A stretch of 64,000 nucleotides of DNA from NCBI RefSeq assembly GCF_014117445.1, contig NZ_CP059851.1, forward strand, positions 1,302,001 to 1,366,000, written 5' to 3'. Origin of the DNA: Sandaracinobacteroides saxicola (GTDB taxonomy: Bacteria; Pseudomonadota; Alphaproteobacteria; Sphingomonadales; Sphingomonadaceae). The translations under genes were made by a program, and so were the position numbers. Below, piece after piece: positions 1-8,594 of the stretch (position 1 is its first letter; the number at the start of each line of letters is the position of its first letter). Below the pieces are notes generated by a model, which saw only the letters and a program-made list of their open reading frames with translations, did no database searches and was not told where the DNA came from.

Positions 1-19
1 GGCAGTGTCGCCGCGGCGG

Positions 20-802
20 CTAGCTGTTCAAAAAGCGCGTGACGGCGGCGGCCCAGGCCCCGGGCTGCTCGTCGACGATGTCATGGGTGCCGCTGTCGAG
101 CGCGGTGAAGGCCCAGTCCGCGCGGTGCGCGGCGGCGCGCCGGCTGGCGGCGTAGAGATCCTCGCCACTGTTGCTGAGGACCAGGGTGGGGGCGGTGATG
201 GCGGCGAGGTCCGGGGTCATGTCGTGGCTGAGCGCCATGATGAAGCCCCAGTGGTAACGGTCTGGAATGCGGAGCATTTCGGTCACATGCTTGTGCATGG
301 CGGGCAGGTTGCTCCAGCCGGGGGAGGCGCGCAGGCGCTGGGCCCAGGCGGCGGTGAGGTGGCTGCCGTCGGGCGCGGGGTCGAGCGGGGCGAAGCGGAA
401 GGTGGCGAAGTGGGCGCGTTCGTCCGGCGTGAGCCAGGGGACGCCGTTGAGGATGAGTTTGCCGACACGGGCGGGGTGGCGCGCGGCGAGGTTGGCGGCG
501 ATCAGGGCGCCGGTGTGATGGCCGAGGATGTGCGGTGCGGTGAGGCCGAGCGCATCGAGGATGGTGAGCAGCGCGTCGGCATGGTCCGGAATGCTGGCGG
601 GGTTGGGGGGCGGGTCGGAGAGGCCGAAGCCCGGCGTGTCGAGGGCGATGGCGCGGAAGCCGGCGGCGGCGAGGAGCGGCAGCGCGGGATCGAACATGGC
701 GCCGGAGAGGGGGGACTGGTGCAGCAGGAGGAGCGACGGGCCGTCGCCGGCCTCGCGGCCGTGCACCTGGCCCCAGCGGCCATCGAGGTAGAATCGTTTC
801 AT
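20..802 (-). CDS. alpha/beta-hydrolase-fold protein with His in the nucleophile position (second of a tandem pair)
   Basis: 260 aa with a complete alpha/beta-hydrolase outline: oxyanion-loop segment LLHQSPLSG (about 27-34), a strand-elbow motif GHHTG at 94-98, a candidate acid D215 (SGEDLY) and a late His, H240 (SGTHD). The elbow normally reads G-x-S-x-G, but residue 96 here is His, so classical Ser-hydrolase chemistry is doubtful. The start codon overlaps the stop of the upstream paralog (ATGA at 799-802), so the two are translationally coupled; they share the stretch RHPARVxxLILxGVPxLTPD. Reaction and substrate are unknown. No signal peptide, so probably cytoplasmic. Confidence 0.85.
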   Translation of the reverse strand: MKRFYLDGRWGQVHGREAGDGPSLLLLHQSPLSGAMFDPALPLLAAAGFRAIALDTPGFGLSDPPPNPASIPDHADALLTILDALGLTAPHILGHHTGALIAANLAARHPARVGKLILNGVPWLTPDERAHFATFRFAPLDPAPDGSHLTAAWAQRLRASPGWSNLPAMHKHVTEMLRIPDRYHWGFIMALSHDMTPDLAAITAPTLVLSNSGEDLYAASRRAAAHRADWAFTALDSGTHDIVDEQPGAWAAAVTRFLNS

Positions 803-1593
803 GGGCGTTCCAGGAAGCTGTTGATGATGTTGGCATAGTCGGCGGCGCGATCGGGCATGTGCAGGGGGTGGTGGCCGGGAAAGAAATGCCGTTCGGCGTG
901 GGGCAGCAGGGCGTGGGCGGGGGCGAACGTGCCGGCGAGGCTGTCTTGTTCGGCGCCGAGCAGCAGGATGGGGTGGATGAGGAGGGGCAGGCGCTGGCCA
1001 AGGTCGTGGCGGGCTGCCAGGGGCCCGGAGGTGACGAAATCGGTGGCGAGATAGTCCCGCATGGTGGCCCAAACCATGTCGAGGGTGGCGGGGGTGACGG
1101 TGAAACCGGGGATGTATTCGGTGAGCAGGCCGATGGTGCGGTCCCAGGCGAGGGTGGCGCTGTCGGGGCCGGGGCGGGGGGTGGTGGCAAGGGCGGCGAA
1201 GGCGGCGCGGAGGTCGGGGGTGAGGAGCGGCACGCCGTCCAGGATGAGGCGGCGGACGCGGGCCGGGTGGCGGAGCGCGAATTCGGTGGCGATGCTGGCG
1301 CCGAGATGCCCGCCGAGAAGGTCGGTTTGCGGGATGCCGAACTGGTCGAGGAGGGGGAGGAGGCTGTCGGCCCAGGCTTCGAGGCTCCAGTCGGCGGGGC
1401 GGGGGTCTGACTGGCCGTAGCCGAGCAGGTCGGGGGCGAGCAGGCGGCGGGTTCGGGCGAGATATGGCGCGGCCTGCATATATATGCGGCTGGAGAGCGG
1501 GGTCCAATGGAGCAGCATGAGCGGCGTGCCGCCTTCGCCCCAGTCCCGCAGGTGGATATGGCCGTGCGGGGTGGGGAGGAGGTGACGGCGCAT
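799..1593 (-). CDS. alpha/beta-hydrolase-fold protein with His in the nucleophile position (first of a tandem pair)
   Basis: 264 aa, paralog of the following gene in the same operon. The oxyanion region is LLHWTPLSS (28-36), the elbow is GGHLG at 94-98 with His96 in place of Ser, and the C-terminal region has GAEQD (D217) and HHPLH (241-245). The start is the first Met of the conserved fold; upstream codons in the same frame look non-coding and no strong Shine-Dalgarno is visible, so the start could shift slightly. It diverges from the membrane-protein gene at 1711. The substrate is not predictable. The shared Ser-to-His change in both copies suggests an ancestral property of this subfamily and not a sequencing error. 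Confidence 0.83.
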   Translation of the reverse strand: MRRHLLPTPHGHIHLRDWGEGGTPLMLLHWTPLSSRIYMQAAPYLARTRRLLAPDLLGYGQSDPRPADWSLEAWADSLLPLLDQFGIPQTDLLGGHLGASIATEFALRHPARVRRLILDGVPLLTPDLRAAFAALATTPRPGPDSATLAWDRTIGLLTEYIPGFTVTPATLDMVWATMRDYLATDFVTSGPLAARHDLGQRLPLLIHPILLLGAEQDSLAGTFAPAHALLPHAERHFFPGHHPLHMPDRAADYANIINSFLERP

Positions 1594-1710
1594 GCGCTTG
1601 GCGTGGCGGAACAGGGCGGCGGTTGCACGGGTGAAGCGCTGCTTTACCACCGGACGGATAATGTCGGCGGCGCTGTCGCCGCGGCCTTTGCGGACAGGCA
1701 GTAGGGCGGC

Positions 1711-2274
1711 ATGATGAGCGCTGAGGTTTTCCTGCTGGCGAATGGGGCCTTCTTGCTGGCCGTCGTGCTTTGCTTGGGGTGGGCGCAGTGGCGGACGCGG
1801 CCGGGGCCGGCGTTTCCGGGACCAAGGCCGGTGGGGCGGCTGTTCAAGGCCTGGCTGGTGGTGATCTGGGGGGTCGGCCTGTTGCTGCCGCTGGTTGCAC
1901 TGGTGATCGACGGTTTCATGGGTGAGATGCGGCCGGTGCGGCTGGCGCTCGGCTGGTATCTGCTGATGTTCGTGGTGCAGGTGGGATGTGAGCTGTTCGT
2001 GTGGAAGCGCTGGCGGTCGCCGGTGTGGGTGCTGGTGCCGTGCCTGTTCCTGCCGTGGCGGCTGTTCCAGGTGGGGATGGGATTTTATGCGGTGCAGGGG
2101 CTGGAGGCGCCGCTGACGGTGGCGACGCTGTGGGGGTTGGCGGGGTTGTGGATCGTCAACATCGGGGTACATTACAGCAATATTCCCAACACGTTGCGCT
2201 GGGATGCGCATCCGGCGGATGCGACCTTTCCGGCGCTGAAGGATCCGCGCGTGTTCGTGGAGGGGGCGCAATGA
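1711..2274 (+). CDS. polytopic membrane protein of unknown function
   Basis: 187 aa, very hydrophobic, with about five membrane-spanning stretches (roughly residues 5-25, 46-68, 79-97, 104-125, 136-156) and a short hydrophilic C-terminal tail (about 160-187). I recognise no family. There are two adjacent start codons (1711 and 1714). The stop codon overlaps the ATG of the next gene (ATGA, 2271-2274), so it is translationally coupled to a non-haem iron dioxygenase homolog; this suggests that the two products act on the same, probably lipid or membrane-embedded, substrate (inference). Confidence 0.8.
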   Translation: MMSAEVFLLANGAFLLAVVLCLGWAQWRTRPGPAFPGPRPVGRLFKAWLVVIWGVGLLLPLVALVIDGFMGEMRPVRLALGWYLLMFVVQVGCELFVWKRWRSPVWVLVPCLFLPWRLFQVGMGFYAVQGLEAPLTVATLWGLAGLWIVNIGVHYSNIPNTLRWDAHPADATFPALKDPRVFVEGAQ

Positions 2275-3113
2275 TCTCGGACGCGCATGTCGCACAATAT
2301 GCCGCCGAGGGCTGCGTGCGGGTGGAGGGGGTGTTTTCGGCCGAGTGGGTGGCGCGGTTGCTGGCGGCGGTGGACGCGTGCGCGGCAGTGTTCGCGCGCG
2401 GAGAAGTGCCGGCGGCGGTGATGGACGGCGGGACGCAGAACCCGCCGAGCATCCATTTCACTGGTGAAGGCGGGGTTCAGCTGCGAAACTGCGTGCCGGC
2501 GCATGCGGATTTTGTCGCCTGGCTGGCGGACAGCCCGGCAGCCGCGGTGGTGGGGCGGTTGACGGGGGCGTCCAGCGTGCGCTTCTGGATGGACGCGACC
2601 TTCGTGAAGTCCGGCGCCGATCCCGAGGCGGCGACGCCGTGGCACAATGATGTCTGCACCTTTCCGTTTGTCGGCGAGCAGCTGCCGAGTTTCTGGGTGG
2701 CGCTGACCGATGTGGATGCGGACAATGCGCCGATGCTGACGCTGGCGGGGAGCAACCGCGATGCCTGGCGCTATCACTCGCCCTTGTCGCGGCAGGATAT
2801 GACTTTGCCGGGCTATCGGCCGTGGGACGAGCTGCTGGCGCGGGTGGCGGCGCCGGATGCCGATGTGCGGATGTGGGAGGCGAAGGCGGGTGATATTTTG
2901 CTGATCCATCCCAGGACCATCCATGCCAGCCTGCCGCGCAAGGCCGGGTTGCCGGGGCGGCGCGTGGCGTTCACCACGCGCTGGATCGGCAGCGATGTGG
3001 TGTGGGCGCCCGATGCGCTGTCTGCCAGCATTCCCCGGCTGAGTGACCATCCGGCCATGCGCGTGGGGGAGGCGCCGCCGGAGGGGTTGTTTCCGGTGCG
3101 CTGGCGCAGTTGA
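2271..3113 (+). CDS. phytanoyl-CoA dioxygenase (PhyH) family protein
   Basis: 280 aa Fe(II)/2-oxoglutarate oxygenase. The facial triad is visible: H125-x-D127 in TPWHNDVCTF and the distal His H218 in RTIHASLP, with Arg at 230/231 placed to bind the 2-oxoglutarate carboxylate. The family hydroxylates CoA-thioesters or other small molecules with release of CO2 and succinate. Its start overlaps the stop of the membrane-protein gene. The actual substrate is unknown; the neighbouring membrane protein is the only contextual clue. No signal peptide. Confidence 0.88.
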   Translation: MISDAHVAQYAAEGCVRVEGVFSAEWVARLLAAVDACAAVFARGEVPAAVMDGGTQNPPSIHFTGEGGVQLRNCVPAHADFVAWLADSPAAAVVGRLTGASSVRFWMDATFVKSGADPEAATPWHNDVCTFPFVGEQLPSFWVALTDVDADNAPMLTLAGSNRDAWRYHSPLSRQDMTLPGYRPWDELLARVAAPDADVRMWEAKAGDILLIHPRTIHASLPRKAGLPGRRVAFTTRWIGSDVVWAPDALSASIPRLSDHPAMRVGEAPPEGLFPVRWRS

Positions 3114-3158
3114 CGCGGCGTGTGTTAACTTTGTGGCGGGCGATTCGGGGGACAGGCG

Positions 3159-4343
3159 ATGGATGCGGAGCGGGCGGGCAAGCTGTATGTGAAATTCGTC
3201 CAGCGGGGTGAGCCGGTCAACAATCTGATCCGCGACCGCTGCCTGGCGGCGTTTGCCAAATGGACGGATGATGTGGCGGACGCGGTGCTGCTGTTCGCGA
3301 CCGAAATGCTGCCCTGTATCGCGGGGGGCAACCAGAATGAGCGGTTCATCGAGACCAACACACTGTTGATTGCGACGACCGCCACGGTTAGCGGGGCCGC
3401 TCTGACGCCCATCGAGGCGGTTTATCGGCTGTGCATGTGGAACAGCTGGTTCCGGCAGCGGCAGCTGAATTTGAAGGCGGCACCGATCCAGTTGCCGATG
3501 GCGATGGAAATCTACAATGAAATCAACGATGGCGGCTGGGACACGGATGCCGGGTTTCTGGCTTTCTGCGCGGCGGTAACGGAACCGCACCGGAAGATTT
3601 ACGATATCCGCAAGGCCTTTGTCGATGCGGGTCTGCCGAAGCTGAACGTCTATGCGACGATGCACTTCCTGCAGCAGAATGTGCTGCCGATCACACGGCT
3701 GAACGTCGGGACGGCGGTGGACATCTATCGCATGTCGCTGTTGGCGCCGCCGCTGACGGCGTTTGCCGGGTTCGACGATTGGGGGCCGGGCAACCATGGC
3801 AGCATAGCGGAGAACAAGCTGTGCCATTTCCTGAAGCATGTGCTGGATGCGCATCCGCTGGGTGACAAACAGAAATTGCCGTGGGTGGACGAGACCGCCG
3901 TGTGGTGGCGGGAGCTGAACATCCGGCTGACCGGCGAGCGCGCGCAGGCGGGCCTGGGGGTGATGCTGTGGAATGCGGTGAGGGCGCATTTTCCCGCGAC
4001 GCTGAGCGACCATCTGTTGCCGGCGAACGCGCCGCAGGTGGTTGCCAAGGTTCGGGCAGGTGGCGGCTGGCCGCAACTGTTGAAGGATTGGCTGGTGGCG
4101 CAATATGCCGATGCCTACGCCGCCTATGCACTGAACCTGAGCCGGGCGATGACGGACATCATCGTGCATGTCGACGAAACCGGCAGCAATGTGAACATGA
4201 AGGGCGTGAACGGTGGCTTTTTCCTGGGCGGCAGGCCGGAAGGGGCGGTGCTGGGGCTGTCCACATGTTTCTATGCCAAGCCGGACGTCAATCTGAAGAC
4301 GGTAAATGTGGACCGGCAGATCTGGCAGGTCAGTCCGCTGTAG
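3159..4343 (+). CDS. conserved-looking protein of unknown function
   Basis: 394 aa, mostly helical in composition, with no signal peptide or membrane segment and no motif that I recognise. It is rich in aromatic residues (MWNSWF, VWWREL, DDWGPG). The C-terminal part, DIIVHVDETGSNVNMKG then GGFFLGGRP, looks like a beta-rich end domain. It starts 45 bp after the dioxygenase gene and ends 6 bp before the convergent hydrolase gene. The coding frame has the same strong third-position GC bias as its neighbours, which supports a real gene. Function not assignable. Confidence 0.75.
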   Translation: MDAERAGKLYVKFVQRGEPVNNLIRDRCLAAFAKWTDDVADAVLLFATEMLPCIAGGNQNERFIETNTLLIATTATVSGAALTPIEAVYRLCMWNSWFRQRQLNLKAAPIQLPMAMEIYNEINDGGWDTDAGFLAFCAAVTEPHRKIYDIRKAFVDAGLPKLNVYATMHFLQQNVLPITRLNVGTAVDIYRMSLLAPPLTAFAGFDDWGPGNHGSIAENKLCHFLKHVLDAHPLGDKQKLPWVDETAVWWRELNIRLTGERAQAGLGVMLWNAVRAHFPATLSDHLLPANAPQVVAKVRAGGGWPQLLKDWLVAQYADAYAAYALNLSRAMTDIIVHVDETGSNVNMKGVNGGFFLGGRPEGAVLGLSTCFYAKPDVNLKTVNVDRQIWQVSPL

Positions 4344-4349
4344 CGCGGT

Positions 4350-5252
4350 TCAGGTTTTCAGTGTGATGGTGACGCCTGCCGGCGCGGTGTCGAGGCGGGC
4401 GCGCGCGGCGGGGTCTGCGAGCGCGGTGGCGGCGGCGAAGTCGAGGGCGTTGTCTGTGGCGGCCTGGAACAGGCGCGCCTGGGGTTCGCTGAACGGGCGT
4501 TCCGGACGGCCGATGCGGTTGCCAAAATAATGGTCCACGCCGTCGCCGATCCAGAGCAGGCGGGGCGTGACGGTGGCGTTGTCGAAGGCGAGGCGGTGCG
4601 ACTGCCAGTCGGGGATCATCGGTGGCAGGGCGTCGGCGGTGCCGGTCTGCACCCAGATCGGGCGGGCAATTTTTGCCATCCCTTTGGCGTCGATGAAGCC
4701 GGGGAAGGCGCCGGGAGGTGAAAAGGCGAGGGCCGCGCGGACGCGCGGGTCGGCCTCGGTCGGGAAGGCCAGCGTGCGGGCGCCGGCGAGGATGAGGGCG
4801 ATGAGGGCGCCGAAGCTGTGGCCGGCGGCGACCATGGGAAGGTCGCGATGCTGTTCGGAGAGCCAGTCGAGCGTCGCCTGCGCCTCCACCAGGCGGCGGG
4901 CGAGGCCGGCGGCGCCCTGGGGGCGGGGTTCGGGGCGGTCGGGCGAATCGGCGTGCAGGATGGCGGCGGTCAGCCAGCCGGCGTCGGCGAAGGCGGCGGT
5001 GAGCGCATCATATTTGGCGGCATTGCTGTTGGCGCCGTGGCTGAACAGCAGCGTGCCCAGTGGCTTGCCGCCGGGGCGCCAGACGCGGATCGGCACAATG
5101 CGGCCGTCGGCGTCGCGGATGTCGAGGGTCTGGACGGCAGGGGCGGCGGGGGGTTTCAGCCCGGTGCCCTTGGGCATTTTCGTGGCGGCGGCGAGGAACG
5201 CCAACGCCGCGCCACCGGTGAGGATGGCGCGGCGCGTGGCGGCGTTGTTCAC
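4350..5252 (-). CDS. exported alpha/beta-hydrolase (PAF-acetylhydrolase / dienelactone-hydrolase-like)
   Basis: 300 aa. The N-terminus has a twin-arginine pair (TRRAIL) followed by a hydrophobic run to about residue 23, so Tat-type export to the periplasm is likely. The catalytic triad is visible: S146 in GHSFG, D207 in TGTADALP and H241 in GVDHYFG, with an oxyanion segment LLFSHGANSN (68-77). The start is GTG, two bases after the stop of the upstream TonB receptor gene, which implies co-transcription and translational coupling. A periplasmic esterase coupled to an outer-membrane receptor would process the imported compound (inference). Confidence 0.85.
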   Translation of the reverse strand: MNNAATRRAILTGGAALAFLAAATKMPKGTGLKPPAAPAVQTLDIRDADGRIVPIRVWRPGGKPLGTLLFSHGANSNAAKYDALTAAFADAGWLTAAILHADSPDRPEPRPQGAAGLARRLVEAQATLDWLSEQHRDLPMVAAGHSFGALIALILAGARTLAFPTEADPRVRAALAFSPPGAFPGFIDAKGMAKIARPIWVQTGTADALPPMIPDWQSHRLAFDNATVTPRLLWIGDGVDHYFGNRIGRPERPFSEPQARLFQAATDNALDFAAATALADPAARARLDTAPAGVTITLKT

Positions 5253-5254
5253 GC

Positions 5255-7669
5255 TTATTTGCCGAAGTTGACGCGCAGCGTGGCGCCGAAATAGCGCTCG
5301 GCCTCGCGCGGGACGATGTAGCGGAAGCTGCCGCCGGGGCCGCCGTTCTGGATGGCGGCGGCGAAGCTCTGGTTCATCAGGTTGCGGACGTACAAGGTCA
5401 GGCGGAAGCGATCGTCCCGGTCGACGAGGCCGGCCTGGAGGTCGACCAGCGCATAGGGGTTGATCGTGGTGATCTGCCGGACAAGGGCGTTTTCGTTGAA
5501 CTGTGAAAGCTGCTGCGACTGCACCGAGAGGTTGCTGCCCAGTTCGAGGTCGAGCTGACCGCCGGTGACGACGCGGTGGTTGATGGACAGGCTGCCCTTG
5601 AACTTCGGCGCGTTGGCGAGCGGTGTTCCATTGGGGATGACGGCGGAGACATTGCCGCCGACCGGCAGCTTGAACCGGTCGACGCGCGCGTCGGCGTAGC
5701 TGAGGCCGCCGGAGATGGTGGTGTCGGCGCCGAAGCGGGCGATGAAGTCGGCCTCCACCCCGCGGGTCGAGACCGTGCCGGCGTTGGTGAGGCGGGTGAC
5801 GACGACGCCGGCGACGAGATCGGGGTTGTTCGCCTGATAGTTGCGGTATTTGGCGTAGAAGGCGGCGATGTTGAGGACGAGGCGGCCGTCGAACAGGGTG
5901 TTTTTCAGGCCAACCTCGAAGGCGTCGGCGCTTTCGGGTTCGATGACGTTGGTGCCGTTGGCATTCAGGCCGAAGAATGTGTTGAAGGCGGGACCCTTGT
6001 AGCCGCGCGACCAGGTGGCGTAGGCGGTGTTGTCCTCGGTCAGGTCGAACTGGGCGCCGAGGCGGCCGGACAGATTGTCGTTCGAGGTGTTGGCGCGGAA
6101 GGGCACGCCGTTGGAGGCGAGCGGGTTGCCGTTGCCCGGCAGCACGGCGGTGGCGAACACGCCCTGGTCAAAGTTTGGATTGATGCCGCCGAACGCCTGC
6201 GGAATGCCATTGGCATCCGTGGGCAGCCCGGTCGTCGTGCGGCTGTGATAGACGCTGAGCTTGTCATGCGTGTAGCGCAGGCCGGCGATGATGCGCAGCG
6301 CATCGGTGACGTTCCAGGTGGCCTGGCCGAAGGCCGCGACATTTTCGAAGACCGAACCGAAGGTCGCGGTGCCGGACGCGGTGCGGACGGTGACGCCCGG
6401 TGCCGTGCAGGGCGTGAGCACCGAAGGCGCCGGCGTGATCGAGCAGCCGATGGCACTGCGGGTGAAGACGCGGTCGGCCTTGGCGCGGCTGTAGAAGCCG
6501 CCGACGACATATTCGACCGTCTGGCCCCCGGGCGAGGCGAGGCGGAGTTCCTGGCTGAAGGTGCTGGATTTCTGCGGGCCGTCATCGTGCAGCTGGTTGA
6601 GGCCGACGTAGGCGGCGGGGAGCCAATCGCCGTCGCGGATTTCGCGGTTGTCCCACTTGCGGTAGCTGGTGATGCTGGTGACGGTGCCGGCGTCGCCGAC
6701 ATCGAGGTCGGCCTGCAGGCTGAGGCCCCAGCTCTTTTCCTTGGTGGCGGTGATCAGGTCCTGGCTGACCAGGCGGCTGTTGTTGCCGGCGAAGCTGCTG
6801 GACGGGAACAGGCCGGCAGCGAGGTTCGACGGCGTGGTGCCGAGCGATTCGGCGCAGCAATTGTCATCGGCCTTGCGCCAGTCTCCAATGAGGGTGAGTT
6901 TCAGGGCGTCGCCGGCGTCGGCCTCGATCACGCCGCGGAAGCCGTAGCGGTCATAGCCGTTGACCCTGGTGCCATTGGGATTGGCAACCCCGTTCACCGT
7001 GGGGGCGATGTTCAGGTAATTGCCGTCATATTTGCTCCAGAAGCCGGTGAAGCGGCCGCGGACGGCGGGGCTGAAGGGGATGTTCAGCGTGGCGCGGGCC
7101 CGATATTCGGCCTTGGTGAAGAAGCCGAGCTCGACATAGCCCTCGAGCCTGTCGGTGGGGCGTTTCGACACGATGTTGACGACGCCGGCGGACGCATTTT
7201 TGCCGAACAGCGTGCCCTGCGGTCCGCGCAGCACCTCGATACGCTCGATCTCGACGAGGTCCCCGAAGGCTTCGCCGGCGCGGGCAAGGACGACGCCATC
7301 GAGCACGGTGGCAACCGAGGGTTCGGCGGCGATGGAGAAGTTGATGGTGCCGACGCCGCGCAGGAACAGCGACTGGTTGAGGCTGGTGCCGGACTTGCGG
7401 AAATTCAGCGCGGGGACGAGATATTGCGCGCTTTCGATGCTGATGCCGCCCTGGCGGGCGATGGTGTCACCGCTGACGACGCTGACCGCGACCGGCACGT
7501 CCTGGAGACGTTCAGTGCGTTTCTGCGCGGTGACGACGATGTCGGCGGGGACATCCTCGGCGGCGGCGGCGGCCGCTGGCGGCGTCGCGGGCGTCTGTGC
7601 CCACAGCGGCATGGCGATGGCGACGGCGCCGAGCGAAGTCAGGGCGCGCAGAAGGGCACGGTTGGTCAT
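5255..7669 (-). CDS. TonB-dependent outer-membrane receptor
   Basis: 804 aa. Signal peptide about 1-24 (cleavage after PLWAQ), then an Ala-rich linker, a TonB box of the type DIVVTAQKRTERLQDVP, a plug domain (SLFLRGVGT, IERIEVLRGPQGTLFGKNA, GVVNIVSKRP) and a long beta-barrel ending in YFGATLRVNFGK. I chose the ATG at 7669 because GGGGAAGAC lies just upstream; an in-frame Met 15 codons earlier would extend past the signal peptide. It imports an unknown ligand, using energy from TonB-ExbBD. The downstream esterase gene is co-transcribed. The family often recognises siderophores, vitamin B12, sugars or aromatic compounds; nothing here selects among them. Confidence 0.93.
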   Translation of the reverse strand: MTNRALLRALTSLGAVAIAMPLWAQTPATPPAAAAAAEDVPADIVVTAQKRTERLQDVPVAVSVVSGDTIARQGGISIESAQYLVPALNFRKSGTSLNQSLFLRGVGTINFSIAAEPSVATVLDGVVLARAGEAFGDLVEIERIEVLRGPQGTLFGKNASAGVVNIVSKRPTDRLEGYVELGFFTKAEYRARATLNIPFSPAVRGRFTGFWSKYDGNYLNIAPTVNGVANPNGTRVNGYDRYGFRGVIEADAGDALKLTLIGDWRKADDNCCAESLGTTPSNLAAGLFPSSSFAGNNSRLVSQDLITATKEKSWGLSLQADLDVGDAGTVTSITSYRKWDNREIRDGDWLPAAYVGLNQLHDDGPQKSSTFSQELRLASPGGQTVEYVVGGFYSRAKADRVFTRSAIGCSITPAPSVLTPCTAPGVTVRTASGTATFGSVFENVAAFGQATWNVTDALRIIAGLRYTHDKLSVYHSRTTTGLPTDANGIPQAFGGINPNFDQGVFATAVLPGNGNPLASNGVPFRANTSNDNLSGRLGAQFDLTEDNTAYATWSRGYKGPAFNTFFGLNANGTNVIEPESADAFEVGLKNTLFDGRLVLNIAAFYAKYRNYQANNPDLVAGVVVTRLTNAGTVSTRGVEADFIARFGADTTISGGLSYADARVDRFKLPVGGNVSAVIPNGTPLANAPKFKGSLSINHRVVTGGQLDLELGSNLSVQSQQLSQFNENALVRQITTINPYALVDLQAGLVDRDDRFRLTLYVRNLMNQSFAAAIQNGGPGGSFRYIVPREAERYFGATLRVNFGK

Positions 7670-7741
7670 CGATTGTCTTCCCCACAAGGATGTTTGTTTG
7701 AGGCCCTTTTTCACGGTCGCCGCGGGAACGGCAAGGGTGTG

Positions 7742-7757
7742 GTGGCTTCGAAGTCAC
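7742..7757. promoter_or_regulatory. imperfect 16-bp palindrome, candidate operator
   Basis: GTGGCTTCGAAGTCAC reads as an inverted repeat with one mismatched pair around a central TTCGAA. It lies about 73 bp upstream of the TonB receptor start and downstream of the PEP-CTERM gene, a plausible place for a repressor site of the receptor-esterase operon. No cognate regulator is adjacent. Confidence 0.35.
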
Positions 7758-7805
7758 ATCTTTGCGGGGAAGTGTCGCCGTTAAGCAACAAAAAGCGGCT
7801 GTCGA

Positions 7806-8435
7806 TCAGGAAAGGGTGGCTTTGAAGGGCCGCCGGCGCAGCGACAGGCCAACGAGGCCGAAGCCGAGGATCATGGTCGCCCAGACCGACGCCTCCGGCA
7901 CCAGCGACGGCGCGCTGGCGGCAGTGCCGAAGCGGGCGTTGGCCGGCAGTGTGACGCCGAACGCCGTGTTCAGCGCGCCGATCGCCTGCGGGGTAAGCCG
8001 CAGCACGAGCGAGGGATTGCTGAGGTCGGCGAGCGCCGCCGCGCTGACGCTGGCGAAATTGGCCAGGAACAGCGGCACGTCGGACCCGACGAGCGTGCCG
8101 TTCAGGGTCACATCGCCCAGGATGCGGTTGAGGTTGGGGGCGATGATGAAATTTTCCAGCGCGAGGACATCGGTGCCGCCGGTGAGGCTGACGCCCGAGC
8201 CTTCGTGGAAAATGCGGGTCCGGATGCCATCGAGCAGGCCGCCGGTGATGGGGAAATCGACCGACAGGCCGGGCCCCGGCCCGAGCGTGGCGGTGCCGAG
8301 CAGGCCGGGGGTGAGCCCGGGCGGCAGCGGATTGACAGCGACGCGGGTGGTGCCGCCGATGATGGCGACGGCGGCGGCCGGGGTGGCAACGATGAGGGCA
8401 ATAGGCAACAACAGCCCGACAAGGGGGGTACGCAT
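7806..8435 (-). CDS. secreted protein with degenerate PEPxxWA-CTERM sorting signal
   Basis: 209 aa. Signal peptide about 1-24 (MRTPLVGLLLP..., cleavage near TPAAA). The C-terminus is VPEASVWATMILGFGLVGL then SLRRR: the PEPxxWA box with Ala replacing the second Pro, a transmembrane stretch, and an Arg cluster, as cut and anchored by exosortase-type enzymes. The middle is a low-charge, beta-rich, Leu/Gly/Thr-rich region that I do not recognise. ATG at 8435 is preceded by AAGGAG. Probably an extracellular or envelope protein; role unknown. Confidence 0.85.
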   Translation of the reverse strand: MRTPLVGLLLPIALIVATPAAAVAIIGGTTRVAVNPLPPGLTPGLLGTATLGPGPGLSVDFPITGGLLDGIRTRIFHEGSGVSLTGGTDVLALENFIIAPNLNRILGDVTLNGTLVGSDVPLFLANFASVSAAALADLSNPSLVLRLTPQAIGALNTAFGVTLPANARFGTAASAPSLVPEASVWATMILGFGLVGLSLRRRPFKATLS

Positions 8436-8594
8436 ACGCAACTCCTTACAAGCCGGTTGCGGGGCAGCCACCGGCCCGCGCAGGAAGCACAAGCTGGGTG
8501 ACACTGTCATGACGGCGGCGCGCGGGATTGCGACGAGACGGGATTCGCGCGCGTTAAAGCACTGACATTGTTGCCGACAAATGGTTAACGCAGG

